Assembly (NCBI GenBank): GCA_023665475.1
Contig: JAMPEB010000004.1
Coordinates: 26,874-90,873, forward strand
From: Lachnoclostridium sp.
Lineage (GTDB): Bacteria > Bacillota > Clostridia > Lachnospirales > Lachnospiraceae
Length of the DNA: 64,000 nt
Direction of reading: 5' to 3'
The first letter of the stretch is position 1. Every line of letters starts with the position of its first letter. Under the pieces are notes generated by a model. The model did not search any database, was not told where the DNA came from, and saw only the letters and a list, made by a program, of their open reading frames with translations. Positions 7,901 through 15,960 of this stretch are shown here, piece by piece. The position numbers were made by a program, and so were the translations under genes.

Positions 7901-10900
7901 TTAACGGAATTTTAAAAAAGCTGTCTTCCATGTCGCCGTCCCCATTGATATCCCACCACTCATCTTCTTCGGTAGAATTTGCCTGAAACTGGAACAGCGC
8001 TCCATCCCCTGCCGCGGCATAAACTTCTTCCGGCAAATAAAGTTTATGGGATGTAGAAGTATTCGCCTCAGGACCCACCCGGAAAGAAAAGGTATGTATG
8101 CCGTCGCCATACAGTACATTGTCCGTATATTCCAGACAGTACAGAACATCCCCGTTGCTGAATAGTGTGCGGTTTGTCACATTATAGCTGCCATCCTTCC
8201 ATTCCGAAGGAGGTTCATAACCCGTCATGATATATCCCTTCGGCATCCGGAAATAAAGCTTCAGGTTTTGGTATTTTCCGACTGTAGTGGAAGATGTGCG
8301 GCCGGTAGTGATATTGACCTGAAACTCATCTCCCTTGGTCAATGCTTTCGGTTGGGAAGTTACGCTGGCCGAAAGGGTGTAATAGGTGTTCGCTAAATAG
8401 AAGTTATTAGAACTTGGCTGACGAGAGGCAAAGGATTTCTCATCACTGCTGTCCAACTCGCTGCTGGCGGACACAGGAATTGCTTCTATGTACTGTGTAC
8501 CTCGTTTCCATTCATAATTATGCAGGCTTGCGGTCAATAGCTGTTTGGAGTCGGCGGAGCTTTCCAATGAGTCATAAGTGATGACCGCTGTCCGCAAAGT
8601 ATCCCCTGCCGCCAAGACAAGCTTATTGTCGGATGTGTTCAGGCTGACGGTCTTTTCCGTTTCGTCCTTTTGGGTGGTGTAAGTAATCGTGGCATTTGCC
8701 GGATAACCGGCGGCGCCCAGATTCAGTTCCAGCTTATCCACGCCCAAATAACTGCCGAAGGTATAAGAAATTTTGACATCCTGCAGGGTGTAGCCGGTAT
8801 TATTTTTCACATGCCCATAATATGCTTTGTCATTCTGATACTCCTTTGGAAGTACGACGATATTGGTAAAACCGTAGGGAGTCTCATTGGTGCTTCCGGA
8901 AACCGTGAGCTGGCTCCAATCGGTTTTAGGCCCCTCAAAGGTTACAAAAGTGTCAAGGTTGGTCTGCGAGAAATATCCCGCCGATACATACAGTTTTCCG
9001 TCCATCACACATTCTATCTTGGGTGAAGCCGCGCTGCTGTAAGTCTTAAACTCCGGATTCGTAAAACGCAGATACAGATTTCCCGAGGCATCATTTCCCG
9101 AAAAGGTAAAAAATGTTTTGCTTGAGGAACTTTTCAGGAAGCTCGCCGATGAGTAAGAGGAAGCAAGCTCATAGACCAAAGCCTGTGCCGTTCCGCTTAC
9201 GGTGCCTTCCTTATTGGAATAAGGGTATTCTCGATAATAGGTTACTTTCCAGTTGCCATAGCGTGACGCTCTGGTGTAAGTTTCTCCGTTTGTTAAAGGT
9301 TGAAAAGAGTCATCACATCCAAAACCGGGCGTGGCGTCATCGGGAAGCAGTACCGTCATCCGTACCAGGTCGTAGGGATAGTGGGGGGGTAAGGAAGCCG
9401 GGGAATAAACCGTTCTGTCATAAAGTTTTGTATCATATACCGTTTTTCCCTCCTCTATGGTGATGGTATCGCCCCAGCCCTTGCTGTCGTTTTCCACAAA
9501 GTCAGGATACACACCGCTTTCCTCCGGAGGTTCTACGAATGTCACCATAGTGAAATAGTTTGTTTTGTTAAAGTCATATTTCGTGGTAGTCTGACCGTCC
9601 CGCGTTATTTCTATTTTGGGCGAAACCGCTGATTTGCATTCTCCGGCTTTCGGGTTGGTAAAGCGCAAACGCAGCGTTTTAGACCCCGAAAAGGTAAAAT
9701 AATTGGAACCGGAATTCAGAAAACTTCCCGAAGATATTTCGTATACCAGCAGATTTGCAGTGCCGCTTACGGAGGAGCCGGAGTAACTTCCGTTTGCATA
9801 ATAGGTTACCCGGAAGTTGCCGTTTTCATAAGGAGTCCCGCTGCTGAGAGGAACAAAAGAATCCCCGCTTCCAAAGCCGGGCACCGCTCCTTCGGGAAGA
9901 GGCACCGTCATTTTCAGCGAATCATATCGCACATGGGTGGAAGGAGAGGCATAAATTTCTCTGGTGTATGCGTTGGTATCGTAAACGGATACACCCTCCT
10001 TTAGGTATATAATATCGCTCCATGAATCGTACGGACGCACTGTCTGCCATGGTTGCAGTTCTTCAAAAGTCACTGTGGCGAGATAGGAGGATGTGGAATG
10101 GTCCCGCATGACAATGGTCTGACCGTCCACCACACATTCTATTCTGGGCGACATTGCCGCCTTGTAGGTTCCGGCTGCCGGGTTCGCAAAGCGCAGATAA
10201 AGTCTGTTGTAAGGCGAATCAAATGTAAACGAAGTGCCGGAGGACAGAAATGCTGCCCCTGCGGATATTTCATATATTAAATTCCCACCGGAGTAAGTCA
10301 GCGTATAGGATTGTCCGTCTGAGGACGACAAAGTATGCGTTACACCGTTTTGCAGGGCGGAGAAAGAAGTTCCCGACCCAAAGCCCGGTACGGCTCCGGC
10401 AGGAAGCGGCGTAATCATTTTCAGCGATGTATAGGGATAGTGCCCCGAGCTGGCTCCGATAGTCCAAGAATAGGAAATATCATAGTCAGCCGGGGTTTCC
10501 TGCAAAGTCTGGCGGGCATTGAGAGCGCTTCCCAAAGTGATGCCGCCCGTTTCCAGAGTGGGATTCTTTGTGGTAAAGGTCTTCTCCGCAGATTTCAGCA
10601 AACTTGAGCCGTTATAGTAATCCAGACGGATACTGTAAGTTTCTCCGCTTTTAATCTGGTATCCGGACTGTATTTCCGCATCAACGGAAAAATTCACCCA
10701 GGCAGTATTGGGAATAAATCTGTAGGTTAAAATCGTGTTCCCGCTGCCGTCCGTCGTCTTGGAAACCGGATTTTCGGCTGCCAGATAAGGCTTTAGATAC
10801 TCATTTGTGGTATCAGGATAATAGGTTACACTCATACAGGAAGGAATCTGTATCTTCAGTATAGGCGCATTGACCGTGCTTCCGCTCAGTCCGGGGAAAA

Positions 10901-11528
10901 TACTGAAAGACATCCGCCCGTTGCTTAAGGTCAGCGTCTTGCTGCTGTCATTGTAGCCGCTGGGCCATGTCATATTAAACTCTAACCTTTCCTCCGCCGC
11001 ATATAATGCAGCTTTCTTTTTATTTGGCATGATTACGGCATCGGACATACTCACGCTCCCCTGAGGCAGTTCCACCGTTGCCTGCTCGCCGGAGATATTC
11101 TCAAAAGTTTCCTGCTTTGAGGGTTCCACCGCCGCCTGTTCGCCGGAGATATTTTCAAGAGTTTCCTGCTTTGCCGGCTCCTTCGCTGCCTGTTCACCGG
11201 AGATATTTTCGGAAGTTCCCTGCTTCGAGGGTTCCATCGCTGCCTGTTCGCCGGAGACGCTCTCAAAAGTCCCCTGCTCCGCGGGTTCCATCGCTGCATC
11301 TCCTCCGGAGAGGCTCTCCCAAGCCGGTGCGTCCAAGTCGCTCCCGTCATCTGTTATACTTTCTGCATCCGGCAGTTCTTCTTCCGATGACAGCATGGCG
11401 CCGGAAGCGGCGAAAGCGTCTATGGAAAAGGTATTTATCATAAGCGCTATGCAAAGGATAAAAGCAACGGATTGCTTTACCCGGAATTTTTTCATATTCT
11501 TTATCAAAATATTATGCACATCACTCAT
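4908..11528 (-). CDS. Giant secreted repeat surface protein (2206 aa), candidate sortase partner
   Basis: Start at 11528 is supported by AAAGGAAA 8 nt upstream; a signal peptide follows (basic n-region, hydrophobic core about 21-38, AFAA cleavage region). Residues 71-157 are about five 18-residue repeats (SGEQAAMEP type). Three related modules of roughly 150-180 residues (about 10450 down to 8930) each contain a PLPxGAxPGFGSG-like strand, a YEIS segment and an LRF(A/T)NP motif. Later come an SdrD-B/Cna-B-like domain (FSGTIFQDRNCNGKQDADE), several Ig-like modules, a pentapeptide-containing LQTLKAAL region and a Listeria-Bacteroides-type repeat (GYDFQGWLYEDHLYNPG). VPKTG lies at 5022-5036, but the last 37 residues are charged and lack the hydrophobic helix of a sorting signal. 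It is likely an adhesin; the mode of anchoring is uncertain. Confidence 0.88.
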   Translation of the reverse strand: MSDVHNILIKNMKKFRVKQSVAFILCIALMINTFSIDAFAASGAMLSSEEELPDAESITDDGSDLDAPAWESLSGGDAAMEPAEQGTFESVSGEQAAMEPSKQGTSENISGEQAAKEPAKQETLENISGEQAAVEPSKQETFENISGEQATVELPQGSVSMSDAVIMPNKKKAALYAAEERLEFNMTWPSGYNDSSKTLTLSNGRMSFSIFPGLSGSTVNAPILKIQIPSCMSVTYYPDTTNEYLKPYLAAENPVSKTTDGSGNTILTYRFIPNTAWVNFSVDAEIQSGYQIKSGETYSIRLDYYNGSSLLKSAEKTFTTKNPTLETGGITLGSALNARQTLQETPADYDISYSWTIGASSGHYPYTSLKMITPLPAGAVPGFGSGTSFSALQNGVTHTLSSSDGQSYTLTYSGGNLIYEISAGAAFLSSGTSFTFDSPYNRLYLRFANPAAGTYKAAMSPRIECVVDGQTIVMRDHSTSSYLATVTFEELQPWQTVRPYDSWSDIIYLKEGVSVYDTNAYTREIYASPSTHVRYDSLKMTVPLPEGAVPGFGSGDSFVPLSSGTPYENGNFRVTYYANGSYSGSSVSGTANLLVYEISSGSFLNSGSNYFTFSGSKTLRLRFTNPKAGECKSAVSPKIEITRDGQTTTKYDFNKTNYFTMVTFVEPPEESGVYPDFVENDSKGWGDTITIEEGKTVYDTKLYDRTVYSPASLPPHYPYDLVRMTVLLPDDATPGFGCDDSFQPLTNGETYTRASRYGNWKVTYYREYPYSNKEGTVSGTAQALVYELASSYSSASFLKSSSSKTFFTFSGNDASGNLYLRFTNPEFKTYSSAASPKIECVMDGKLYVSAGYFSQTNLDTFVTFEGPKTDWSQLTVSGSTNETPYGFTNIVVLPKEYQNDKAYYGHVKNNTGYTLQDVKISYTFGSYLGVDKLELNLGAAGYPANATITYTTQKDETEKTVSLNTSDNKLVLAAGDTLRTAVITYDSLESSADSKQLLTASLHNYEWKRGTQYIEAIPVSASSELDSSDEKSFASRQPSSNNFYLANTYYTLSASVTSQPKALTKGDEFQVNITTGRTSSTTVGKYQNLKLYFRMPKGYIMTGYEPPSEWKDGSYNVTNRTLFSNGDVLYCLEYTDNVLYGDGIHTFSFRVGPEANTSTSHKLYLPEEVYAAAGDGALFQFQANSTEEDEWWDINGDGDMEDSFFKIPLKSLNTYITINPLGLIAIAGYLSSTGQVGENLNNEYYYNSAGNYSYYLYNGIGSGASVTNAAIRITLHKKGEVFDYKNEEYTSQYDVQLTGPVTPEGSFLEGCTVQYSVTGEDWLDAEQVEDYTQISHVKIQTGQNRILESAKSAYLKFPFSVSFSAYDGTEINWEQYKTYIEVLTEYNLGEDKTPTQDRRMSELSAKLVDFSGTIFQDRNCNGKQDADEIPNDKAYTLKLYSGESTDNEALIQEIDTDSDSGSYSFGILLPGTYTLHVEKGEDEFYGASEYFDENGNYTFSLNDTTPPATKGLNMGILVPSSIIKPDFSVYPDEPDGKDGWYVTLPQISLRPMMSSPYVNTMFWHDNETAQKLTAEVQPSVEGSGNFSFSAYNEIIWENRPDTVTSDTAALNLKVDVDKPIVKDLTYSTADGTAPSACGSFLPFGNFFGRPLQITVIAEDAGSGLGRLYYTLPGDGEEVRSVTPEEDGFFRFDIPMHTTGRITYHVEDKAGNTSEEMTLQKADGSDWWVIEDESPVWENFVLTDINGNSGVRGADGGIWFTEAVTVSARVTDEDSGLSLISYSINEGATQTQKSADDEKLTAFDFTATIETEGANILRTEAKDNAANTSDTRTALGIDRTAPIIVLEEKSLTNDAPTATVLIKDTGSGVDPDSIQVLWMGEETEPLITPCEDGYKLTFPITELNRSRNEDAYLVTARDYVGRSTELSVTRYQREIIYVAAFTGSDETGDGCIVHPLQTLKAALERVAPGGMIVLLEDYTGTAYVNMEVTLDLNGQKLQADVSGSAVTVGSLGILTIKDSNGSMSMLSANSKSEGEVFGGIPGDPAFTLEEGTLYLTDGTIYCGYVGSGSVEVMEDARMMYLLTYLSEDSTGENPGLHYIEANTEDELKPITFIRKGYDFQGWLYEDHLYNPGQKVLMPAKNMQAVAKWSITEDEPEPEARGNLDQVPKTGRGRTNHGETVRTDLLEAERIELYIKTRKKEDEQSTEH
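11058..11318 (-). repeat. 54-bp tandem repeats encoding 18-residue units
   Basis: About 4.8 copies of a 54-bp unit inside the surface-protein gene, encoding units of the form E-(S/N)-(V/I)-SGEQAA-x-EP-x-KQ-x-T. The last unit is partial. Repeats of this size near the N-terminus of wall proteins commonly vary in number between strains and act as stalks or spacers. Confidence 0.85.
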
Positions 11529-11589
11529 AACTCGGATTTCCTTTCCATAAAGATATTTTAATATATTACAACAGACCGATTATGTATGA

Positions 11590-11618
11590 ATTATACCAAA
11601 AATGGCAATAAAATGAAA
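11590..11618 (-). promoter_or_regulatory. Possible promoter of the surface-protein gene
   Basis: On the minus strand a perfect TATAAT (11590-11595) is preceded at 17 bp by TTTCAT (11613-11618), a weak -35. It lies about 60 bp upstream of the start codon at 11528 and is the best candidate in the 11529-11714 divergent intergenic region. Confidence 0.4.
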
Positions 11619-11633
11619 TAGAGAAATGATAGG

Positions 11634-11664
11634 TTTGGACAATTTCCAAATTATGTGTTAAAAT
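11634..11664 (+). promoter_or_regulatory. Promoter of the SDR gene with overlapping palindrome
   Basis: TTGGAC (11635-11640), an 18-bp spacer and TAAAAT (11659-11664) form a plausible sigma-A promoter 50 bp before the start codon. The -35 is embedded in the palindrome TTTGGACAATTTCCAAA (11634-11650), a 6-bp inverted repeat around 5 bp, which is a plausible repressor operator. Confidence 0.5.
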
Positions 11665-11714
11665 AGTAAACAAATAAAATATCCGACCGAAATGGAACGG
11701 GAAAGGAGCGCATT

Positions 11715-12557
11715 ATGGAATTACCATTTCAAATCGATTTATCCGGAGAGGTAGCGGTAGTGACGGGAGGCAGCGGCATTATCGGCGGCATGTTCTGCAG
11801 GGCGTTGGGCAAATGCGGCGCCAAGGTTGCGATTTTAGGAAGAAAAGCGGAGAACGGCGAAGCCGTGAAGAAAGACATTGAGGATGCAGGCGGCGAGGCA
11901 ATTACCGTGGCTGCGGATGTACTGAATAAGGAAAGTCTGGAAAAGGCGAAGAAAGAAATTCTGGACAAGTGGGGCAAAATTAATATTTTGGTCAACTGTG
12001 CGGGCGGCGCGGTAAAGAGCGCGGCAATTCCTCAGGACCAGTTCGCTGATTTTGAAGGAGATATGCTGAACTTCTTTACCACGGATATGGAAAATGTCCG
12101 TCAGGAGCTGGATTTAAATTTGTACGGAACCATGCTTCCCACACAGATTTTCGGCGCATGCATGGTAGGTCAGGACAATGCGAATATTATCAATATTTCC
12201 AGCATGGGCGCATATGGTCCTCTGACCAGAATTCCCGGCTATTCCAGCGCTAAGGCTGCGATTTCCAACTTTACCGAGTGGGCGGCAAACTATTTCGCAA
12301 AGAGCGGCATCCGTGTAAATGCGCTTGCACCGGGATTTTTCCAGACCACGCAGAATCATGCGCTGCATTTTAATCCCGACGGCACGCCGACCCCCAGAAG
12401 CCAGAAGATTATCGACAGCACTCCCATGGGCAAATACGGCGACCCGGAGGATTTAATCGGTGCGCTGCTTTTCTTGGTAAGCCCTAAGGGCAGCAGTTTC
12501 GTAACAGGCGTTATTCTTCCGGTAGACGGCGGTTTCCACTGCTATCTGGGCGTATAA
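11715..12557 (+). CDS. SDR-family oxidoreductase (D-mannonate/fructuronate reductase-like)
   Basis: 280 residues, the normal length for a classical short-chain dehydrogenase/reductase. The cofactor loop TGGSGIIGG is at about 17-25, NCAGG at about 94-98, the catalytic Ser in INISS at about 162-163 and the catalytic pair Tyr176/Lys180 in YSSAK. The C-terminal PVDGG segment is typical. Overall pattern, including the N-terminal FxIDLSGEVAVVTGG and the insertion around 105-130, recalls the SDR-type fructuronate reductases of Firmicutes (UxuB/YjmF group). No other hexuronate genes are adjacent, so the substrate is inferred only. It stands alone, with its own promoter and terminator, and GGGAAAGGAG just before the ATG. 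Confidence 0.85.
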   Translation: MELPFQIDLSGEVAVVTGGSGIIGGMFCRALGKCGAKVAILGRKAENGEAVKKDIEDAGGEAITVAADVLNKESLEKAKKEILDKWGKINILVNCAGGAVKSAAIPQDQFADFEGDMLNFFTTDMENVRQELDLNLYGTMLPTQIFGACMVGQDNANIINISSMGAYGPLTRIPGYSSAKAAISNFTEWAANYFAKSGIRVNALAPGFFQTTQNHALHFNPDGTPTPRSQKIIDSTPMGKYGDPEDLIGALLFLVSPKGSSFVTGVILPVDGGFHCYLGV

Positions 12558-12596
12558 GCAAAAGTTTAGGACGGACATTTTGAATGCTTTCCATCA

Positions 12597-12629
12597 ACGG
12601 TATAGTCATTTGCGGCTATACCGTTTTTC
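12597..12629 (+). terminator. Rho-independent terminator of the SDR gene
   Basis: Perfect 9-bp stem ACGGTATAG (12597-12605)/CTATACCGT (12616-12624) with a 10-nt loop and a T-run through 12628. It lies 40 bp after the SDR stop and separates it from the convergent germination gene. Confidence 0.93.
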
Positions 12630-12647
12630 TTGTTGCATACTTTTTAT

Positions 12648-14147
12648 TCAGGAATGCACCTTCCCGCGGTTCCACACATTGCAGGGCTGCGCCTTAAAGG
12701 TAGGGTAGCGGAAAAGCAGGGTGCAGAGCGCTTTTTTGTTAAAGGGAAACAGCGGCCAGAAATAACTCATTCCTCCAAAAGTGGGGGTCGCCAAAATAGA
12801 AATCAGTACAAGCGCCAGCGATGCGAGGAATCCCCACAGTCCGAAAAAGCTGGTGCCCAGAATTAAAAAAATACGATAAACGCGCAAAGCATCCGCAAAT
12901 TCTATACTGGACAGGGACAGGGAAGTCAGCAGGGTAATGGCGGCATAAAATAAAACTTCCGTGGATGCCCAATTCAAACTGACAGCAATGTCACCTATCA
13001 GCAGGCCGCCCACGATGGACAGAGAGCCGGAAAAGCGGCTGGAGCTTACGGAAGCGGAATATTTAAATAAATCCAGCAAAAACTCCACCGCCAGAACATA
13101 GAAGATAAGCTGCAGGGAAGTCAGATTTTCGGTGGATAATATCTGCCATCGGTCCGCCACCTGTGGATAATATGCGGTAAGCAGTAGGAACAGTGGCATT
13201 AAAAGCAGGCTTACCGGGATGCAGGCAAACCGTACCAGACGAAAATAGCTTCCAATCAGGGGACTTTTGTAATAATCCTCGGGACTTTGTGTGAATTGAA
13301 AAATCGTGCAGGGAAGAATCAGTACCTCGGGAGAATTATCCACAATCAGTAAAATATGACCTTCCAGCAGATAACTGCAGGCCACATCTGGGCGCTCCGT
13401 AGTACGGATGCTGGGCAGGGGCGTCCACCATCTTTTTTTGACTAATAACTCTTCCAAACTTTTGGTTCCCATAGTGAGGGAAGAAACCTGCAGCGTATCC
13501 AAGGTATGGAACAGGGTTTCCAACAGGCTTTGATTGACCTGATTTCCGATATATGCCACAGCCACATCGGTTCGGCTTTCCGTGCCCACATTATGCATGG
13601 AAAAAGTAAGGTGGGGAGAGCGGATTCTCCGGCGTATCAGATTGGCATTGGAAAGCAGGGTTTCCACAAAACCGTCCCGGGAGCCTTTGGTAATCCGCTC
13701 ATTGTCCGGTTCGGAAATCCCTCTGGCGGGATAAGAGCGCACATCAAGGAGAATCGCCTGTGAAAATCCGTCGATAAAAAGCGCGGAAGGACCGCACAGT
13801 ACATTATGCAGGATATCTTCCCAATTATCGCAGAGGGATGCCTGAGCATAGCCGATTTTTGCATTTACATAACGGGTGATATCTTTCACGGTGTTGTCCT
13901 GCATATAGAAGGGGTTCTGCAAGTCAGAAAAAATCTGCTGCAGAACCTCCGTTTTGCAAAAACCATTGATGCAGAGAAAATAGGCAGGCGTTTTTCCCAG
14001 ATAAAGTTCTCTGGTCACCAAGTCAAAGCTTTCCCCGATGGGCAGGAGTTCTTTCAGAGTTGCGATATTTTCGGAAAGATTTTCTTTCAGCGGCTGTTTT
14101 TTGACTATTTGACCATTTTCTAAGTTGTTTTTCTGACTTTTCATGGC
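12648..14147 (-). CDS. GerA-family spore germination protein (SpoVAF/GerAA-like)
   Basis: About 499 residues. The N-terminal half (to about residue 290) is a soluble GerA-type domain, with LLPIGESFDLVTREL, an ILLDVRSYPARGISEP motif and a PSIRTTERPDVA segment that are highly typical of GerAA/SpoVAF proteins. The C-terminal half has about five membrane helices and ends with the FPFNKKAL-LLFRYP pattern. These proteins sit in the spore inner membrane and take part in germinant response or in association with the SpoVA dipicolinate channel. ATG 14147 is chosen because AAAGGAAG precedes it by 8 nt; the upstream ATG at 14210 lacks such a site. It is followed on the other side by ytaF, another sporulation gene on the same strand upstream. 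No gerB/gerC partners are adjacent, favouring a SpoVAF-like role. Confidence 0.85.
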   Translation of the reverse strand, partial: AMKSQKNNLENGQIVKKQPLKENLSENIATLKELLPIGESFDLVTRELYLGKTPAYFLCINGFCKTEVLQQIFSDLQNPFYMQDNTVKDITRYVNAKIGYAQASLCDNWEDILHNVLCGPSALFIDGFSQAILLDVRSYPARGISEPDNERITKGSRDGFVETLLSNANLIRRRIRSPHLTFSMHNVGTESRTDVAVAYIGNQVNQSLLETLFHTLDTLQVSSLTMGTKSLEELLVKKRWWTPLPSIRTTERPDVACSYLLEGHILLIVDNSPEVLILPCTIFQFTQSPEDYYKSPLIGSYFRLVRFACIPVSLLLMPLFLLLTAYYPQVADRWQILSTENLTSLQLIFYVLAVEFLLDLFKYSASVSSSRFSGSLSIVGGLLIGDIAVSLNWASTEVLFYAAITLLTSLSLSSIEFADALRVYRIFLILGTSFFGLWGFLASLALVLISILATPTFGGMSYFWPLFPFNKKALCTLLFRYPTFKAQPCNVWNRGKVHS

Positions 14148-14225
14148 GGTTGCTTCCTTTCCCTTGTGCGATTTTGGGACATTTGACGGATTTAGTCTGT
14201 CCGCAGGCAAAGGAAATTATGCGTA

Positions 14226-14858
14226 TTAAAAAAACCATTCAAAAAGCCCAAGTCCCAGAAGCAAAAGTCCGGATATGGGTGTAGCCGCCTGCCCCAGAAA
14301 GTCCGAGAGCCGGCTTTTGCCCAGACAATTTCCCAGCCCCAGAAATACGGCGGAAAAGAGAAAGGTACTGACGGCGGCGGGCAGCAGGGAAAGCCCTGCA
14401 ATACTGGCGCCCAATCCAATACCCATATTATTTACTGAGAGAGCAAGACCCATAAGCAGGGAAGCCTTCAAAGATAAATAATGAGGATATACCCCCTCTT
14501 GGGAATCGGAGCCTGCATCTACAGCGGATTCTTTTGAAGTTGATATTTTTGGGTATTTCTTTTGCAGGGAGAGCATAAATTTAAATAAATAATAGAGTCC
14601 GAAGAGCATCAAAACCATACTGCCGATGCAGCGTTCCAAAGGAATGCTGCCGCTTAAGCCGGGCAACAGATTTTGAAGCAGGACGCCCTGCCATCTGCCG
14701 AATCCGATGGCAAGACAGGTGCCGGACAAGGTAATCAGGCTGATGAAAAGATTCTGCCAGAGCTTTATGTGAACTTTGCGGATTCCATAAGAAATGCCCA
14801 AAATCAAGGCATCCAAGCTGGCAGAGACTCCAAACAGCAGGGAGGAAAAAATCTGCAT
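14226..14858 (-). CDS. ytaF: Sporulation membrane protein YtaF (MntP-like fold)
   Basis: 210 residues, six predicted helices in two related halves, as in the DUF204/MntP family. The first half starts FGVSASLDALILGISYGIRK, with the family's conserved Asp in helix 1; the second half has the matching SLLMGLALSVNNMGIGLGASIAG. The two halves are linked by a hydrophilic loop around residues 100-125. MntP proteins export manganese, while YtaF is the sporulation-linked branch in spore formers; its transport role is not shown. It is upstream of and on the same strand as the germination gene at 12648, with a 78-bp gap. Confidence 0.83.
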   Translation of the reverse strand: MQIFSSLLFGVSASLDALILGISYGIRKVHIKLWQNLFISLITLSGTCLAIGFGRWQGVLLQNLLPGLSGSIPLERCIGSMVLMLFGLYYLFKFMLSLQKKYPKISTSKESAVDAGSDSQEGVYPHYLSLKASLLMGLALSVNNMGIGLGASIAGLSLLPAAVSTFLFSAVFLGLGNCLGKSRLSDFLGQAATPISGLLLLGLGLFEWFF

Positions 14859-14991
14859 GGAGTTCTCCTATCAAGACACTTTTCTTTACTATATTCTTTT
14901 TTATGCAAAAAGTGATAAAAAATCCCTTATTTTGATGCAAAAATGATGCAAAGCAGGAGTATACTGTCTTTATGATACGAGGAGGGACAAG

Positions 14992-15960
14992 ATGGATACG
15001 AAAGAAAGTATAGAAGAGAAAAAGTACATGCAGGAGAAAAAGATCTGGATCGGGTTGATTTCGGCGGCGATTGTGTTGGCAGGCATCCTTGCGTTGTTTT
15101 TGTATGTTGCTTTCAGTTCAAAGGAAGAGCAGGGATATCAGGATTATCGCATACAAAAAGAGCAATATTTTATGGAATACTCGGAGCATTTTGACTATTG
15201 GGATGTGGTGACGGTGGAATACCCGAGGCTCGAGGGCATTGACGAAGAGCTGCAGGAGCAGATTAACACGGCAATGTATGATATGGCAATGGACAGAACC
15301 CGTTTTTGGCATCTCAGACCCAGTAAAGAAATCGCTGCTTATCAAAAAGAAAGTTATTGGTCGCTATTCTGCAGTGATGTAAACTGCGATATCGATTATC
15401 ACAGCCAATATCTGGCAAGCGTTCATTATTGTGAATATTATGCCCCCAAGGAGCCGGTATATCATACCAAATACACGGAGCGCGCTATAAATGTTGATTT
15501 GATGACAGGGGAAATCTATGAGCTTTCCGATGTATTTCGGATAGATGAAGGATTTATCAAATTATGGATGCAGAGCATGAATGCGGAATATGAAGGGGCG
15601 TTTACCGAGGACGAAGCAACCGTGGAAATTCTTTTGGATTGGTTTCATAAGGAAGATGAGGAACTGAATGAGCTTTACGAATTTCGTCCTTATTTTTATC
15701 TGACCGAGGAAAAGGATTTTGTAATCGGCATTTCCCTTGACCCGCTGCTTGCGGGCTTGACACAGGCGCCGCCGGAGAACAGCACTTACAACATCAAAAT
15801 AGAGGCGGACAAGCTTAAACCCTATCGGACGGATAGCGGATTTTGGGAGAAATATGAGAAATCAGAGATGGCAGGAGAAGTGCTTCCCTGTAAGAATAAA
15901 CAGTCCAACCTGTGGCTGGGAGAGGAGGCAAGTGTATGGGGTTATTGGGACGAGAGATAA
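14992..15960 (+). CDS. Membrane-anchored protein, RsiV/DUF3298-like extracytoplasmic domain
   Basis: 322 residues. A short cytoplasmic N-terminus is followed by one membrane helix (about 19-42). The extracytoplasmic part contains a VTVEYPRLEGIDEELQEQIN motif and a later YTERAINVDLMTGEIYELSDVF segment, the pattern of DUF3298/RsiV-type domains in which a mixed sheet follows an N-terminal strand-helix unit. In RsiV this region binds lysozyme, but no ECF sigma factor gene is next to it here, so an anti-sigma role is not supported. GAGGAGGG lies 6 nt before the ATG. Its end overlaps the LysM gene by 25 nt, so the two are cotranscribed and may act together at the envelope. Confidence 0.65.
   Translation: MDTKESIEEKKYMQEKKIWIGLISAAIVLAGILALFLYVAFSSKEEQGYQDYRIQKEQYFMEYSEHFDYWDVVTVEYPRLEGIDEELQEQINTAMYDMAMDRTRFWHLRPSKEIAAYQKESYWSLFCSDVNCDIDYHSQYLASVHYCEYYAPKEPVYHTKYTERAINVDLMTGEIYELSDVFRIDEGFIKLWMQSMNAEYEGAFTEDEATVEILLDWFHKEDEELNELYEFRPYFYLTEEKDFVIGISLDPLLAGLTQAPPENSTYNIKIEADKLKPYRTDSGFWEKYEKSEMAGEVLPCKNKQSNLWLGEEASVWGYWDER

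Noticed and set aside
11078..11443. Plus-strand Pro/Arg-rich frame opposite the surface-protein repeats
   Set aside because: It is an antisense reading of the 54-bp repeats, with no start context.
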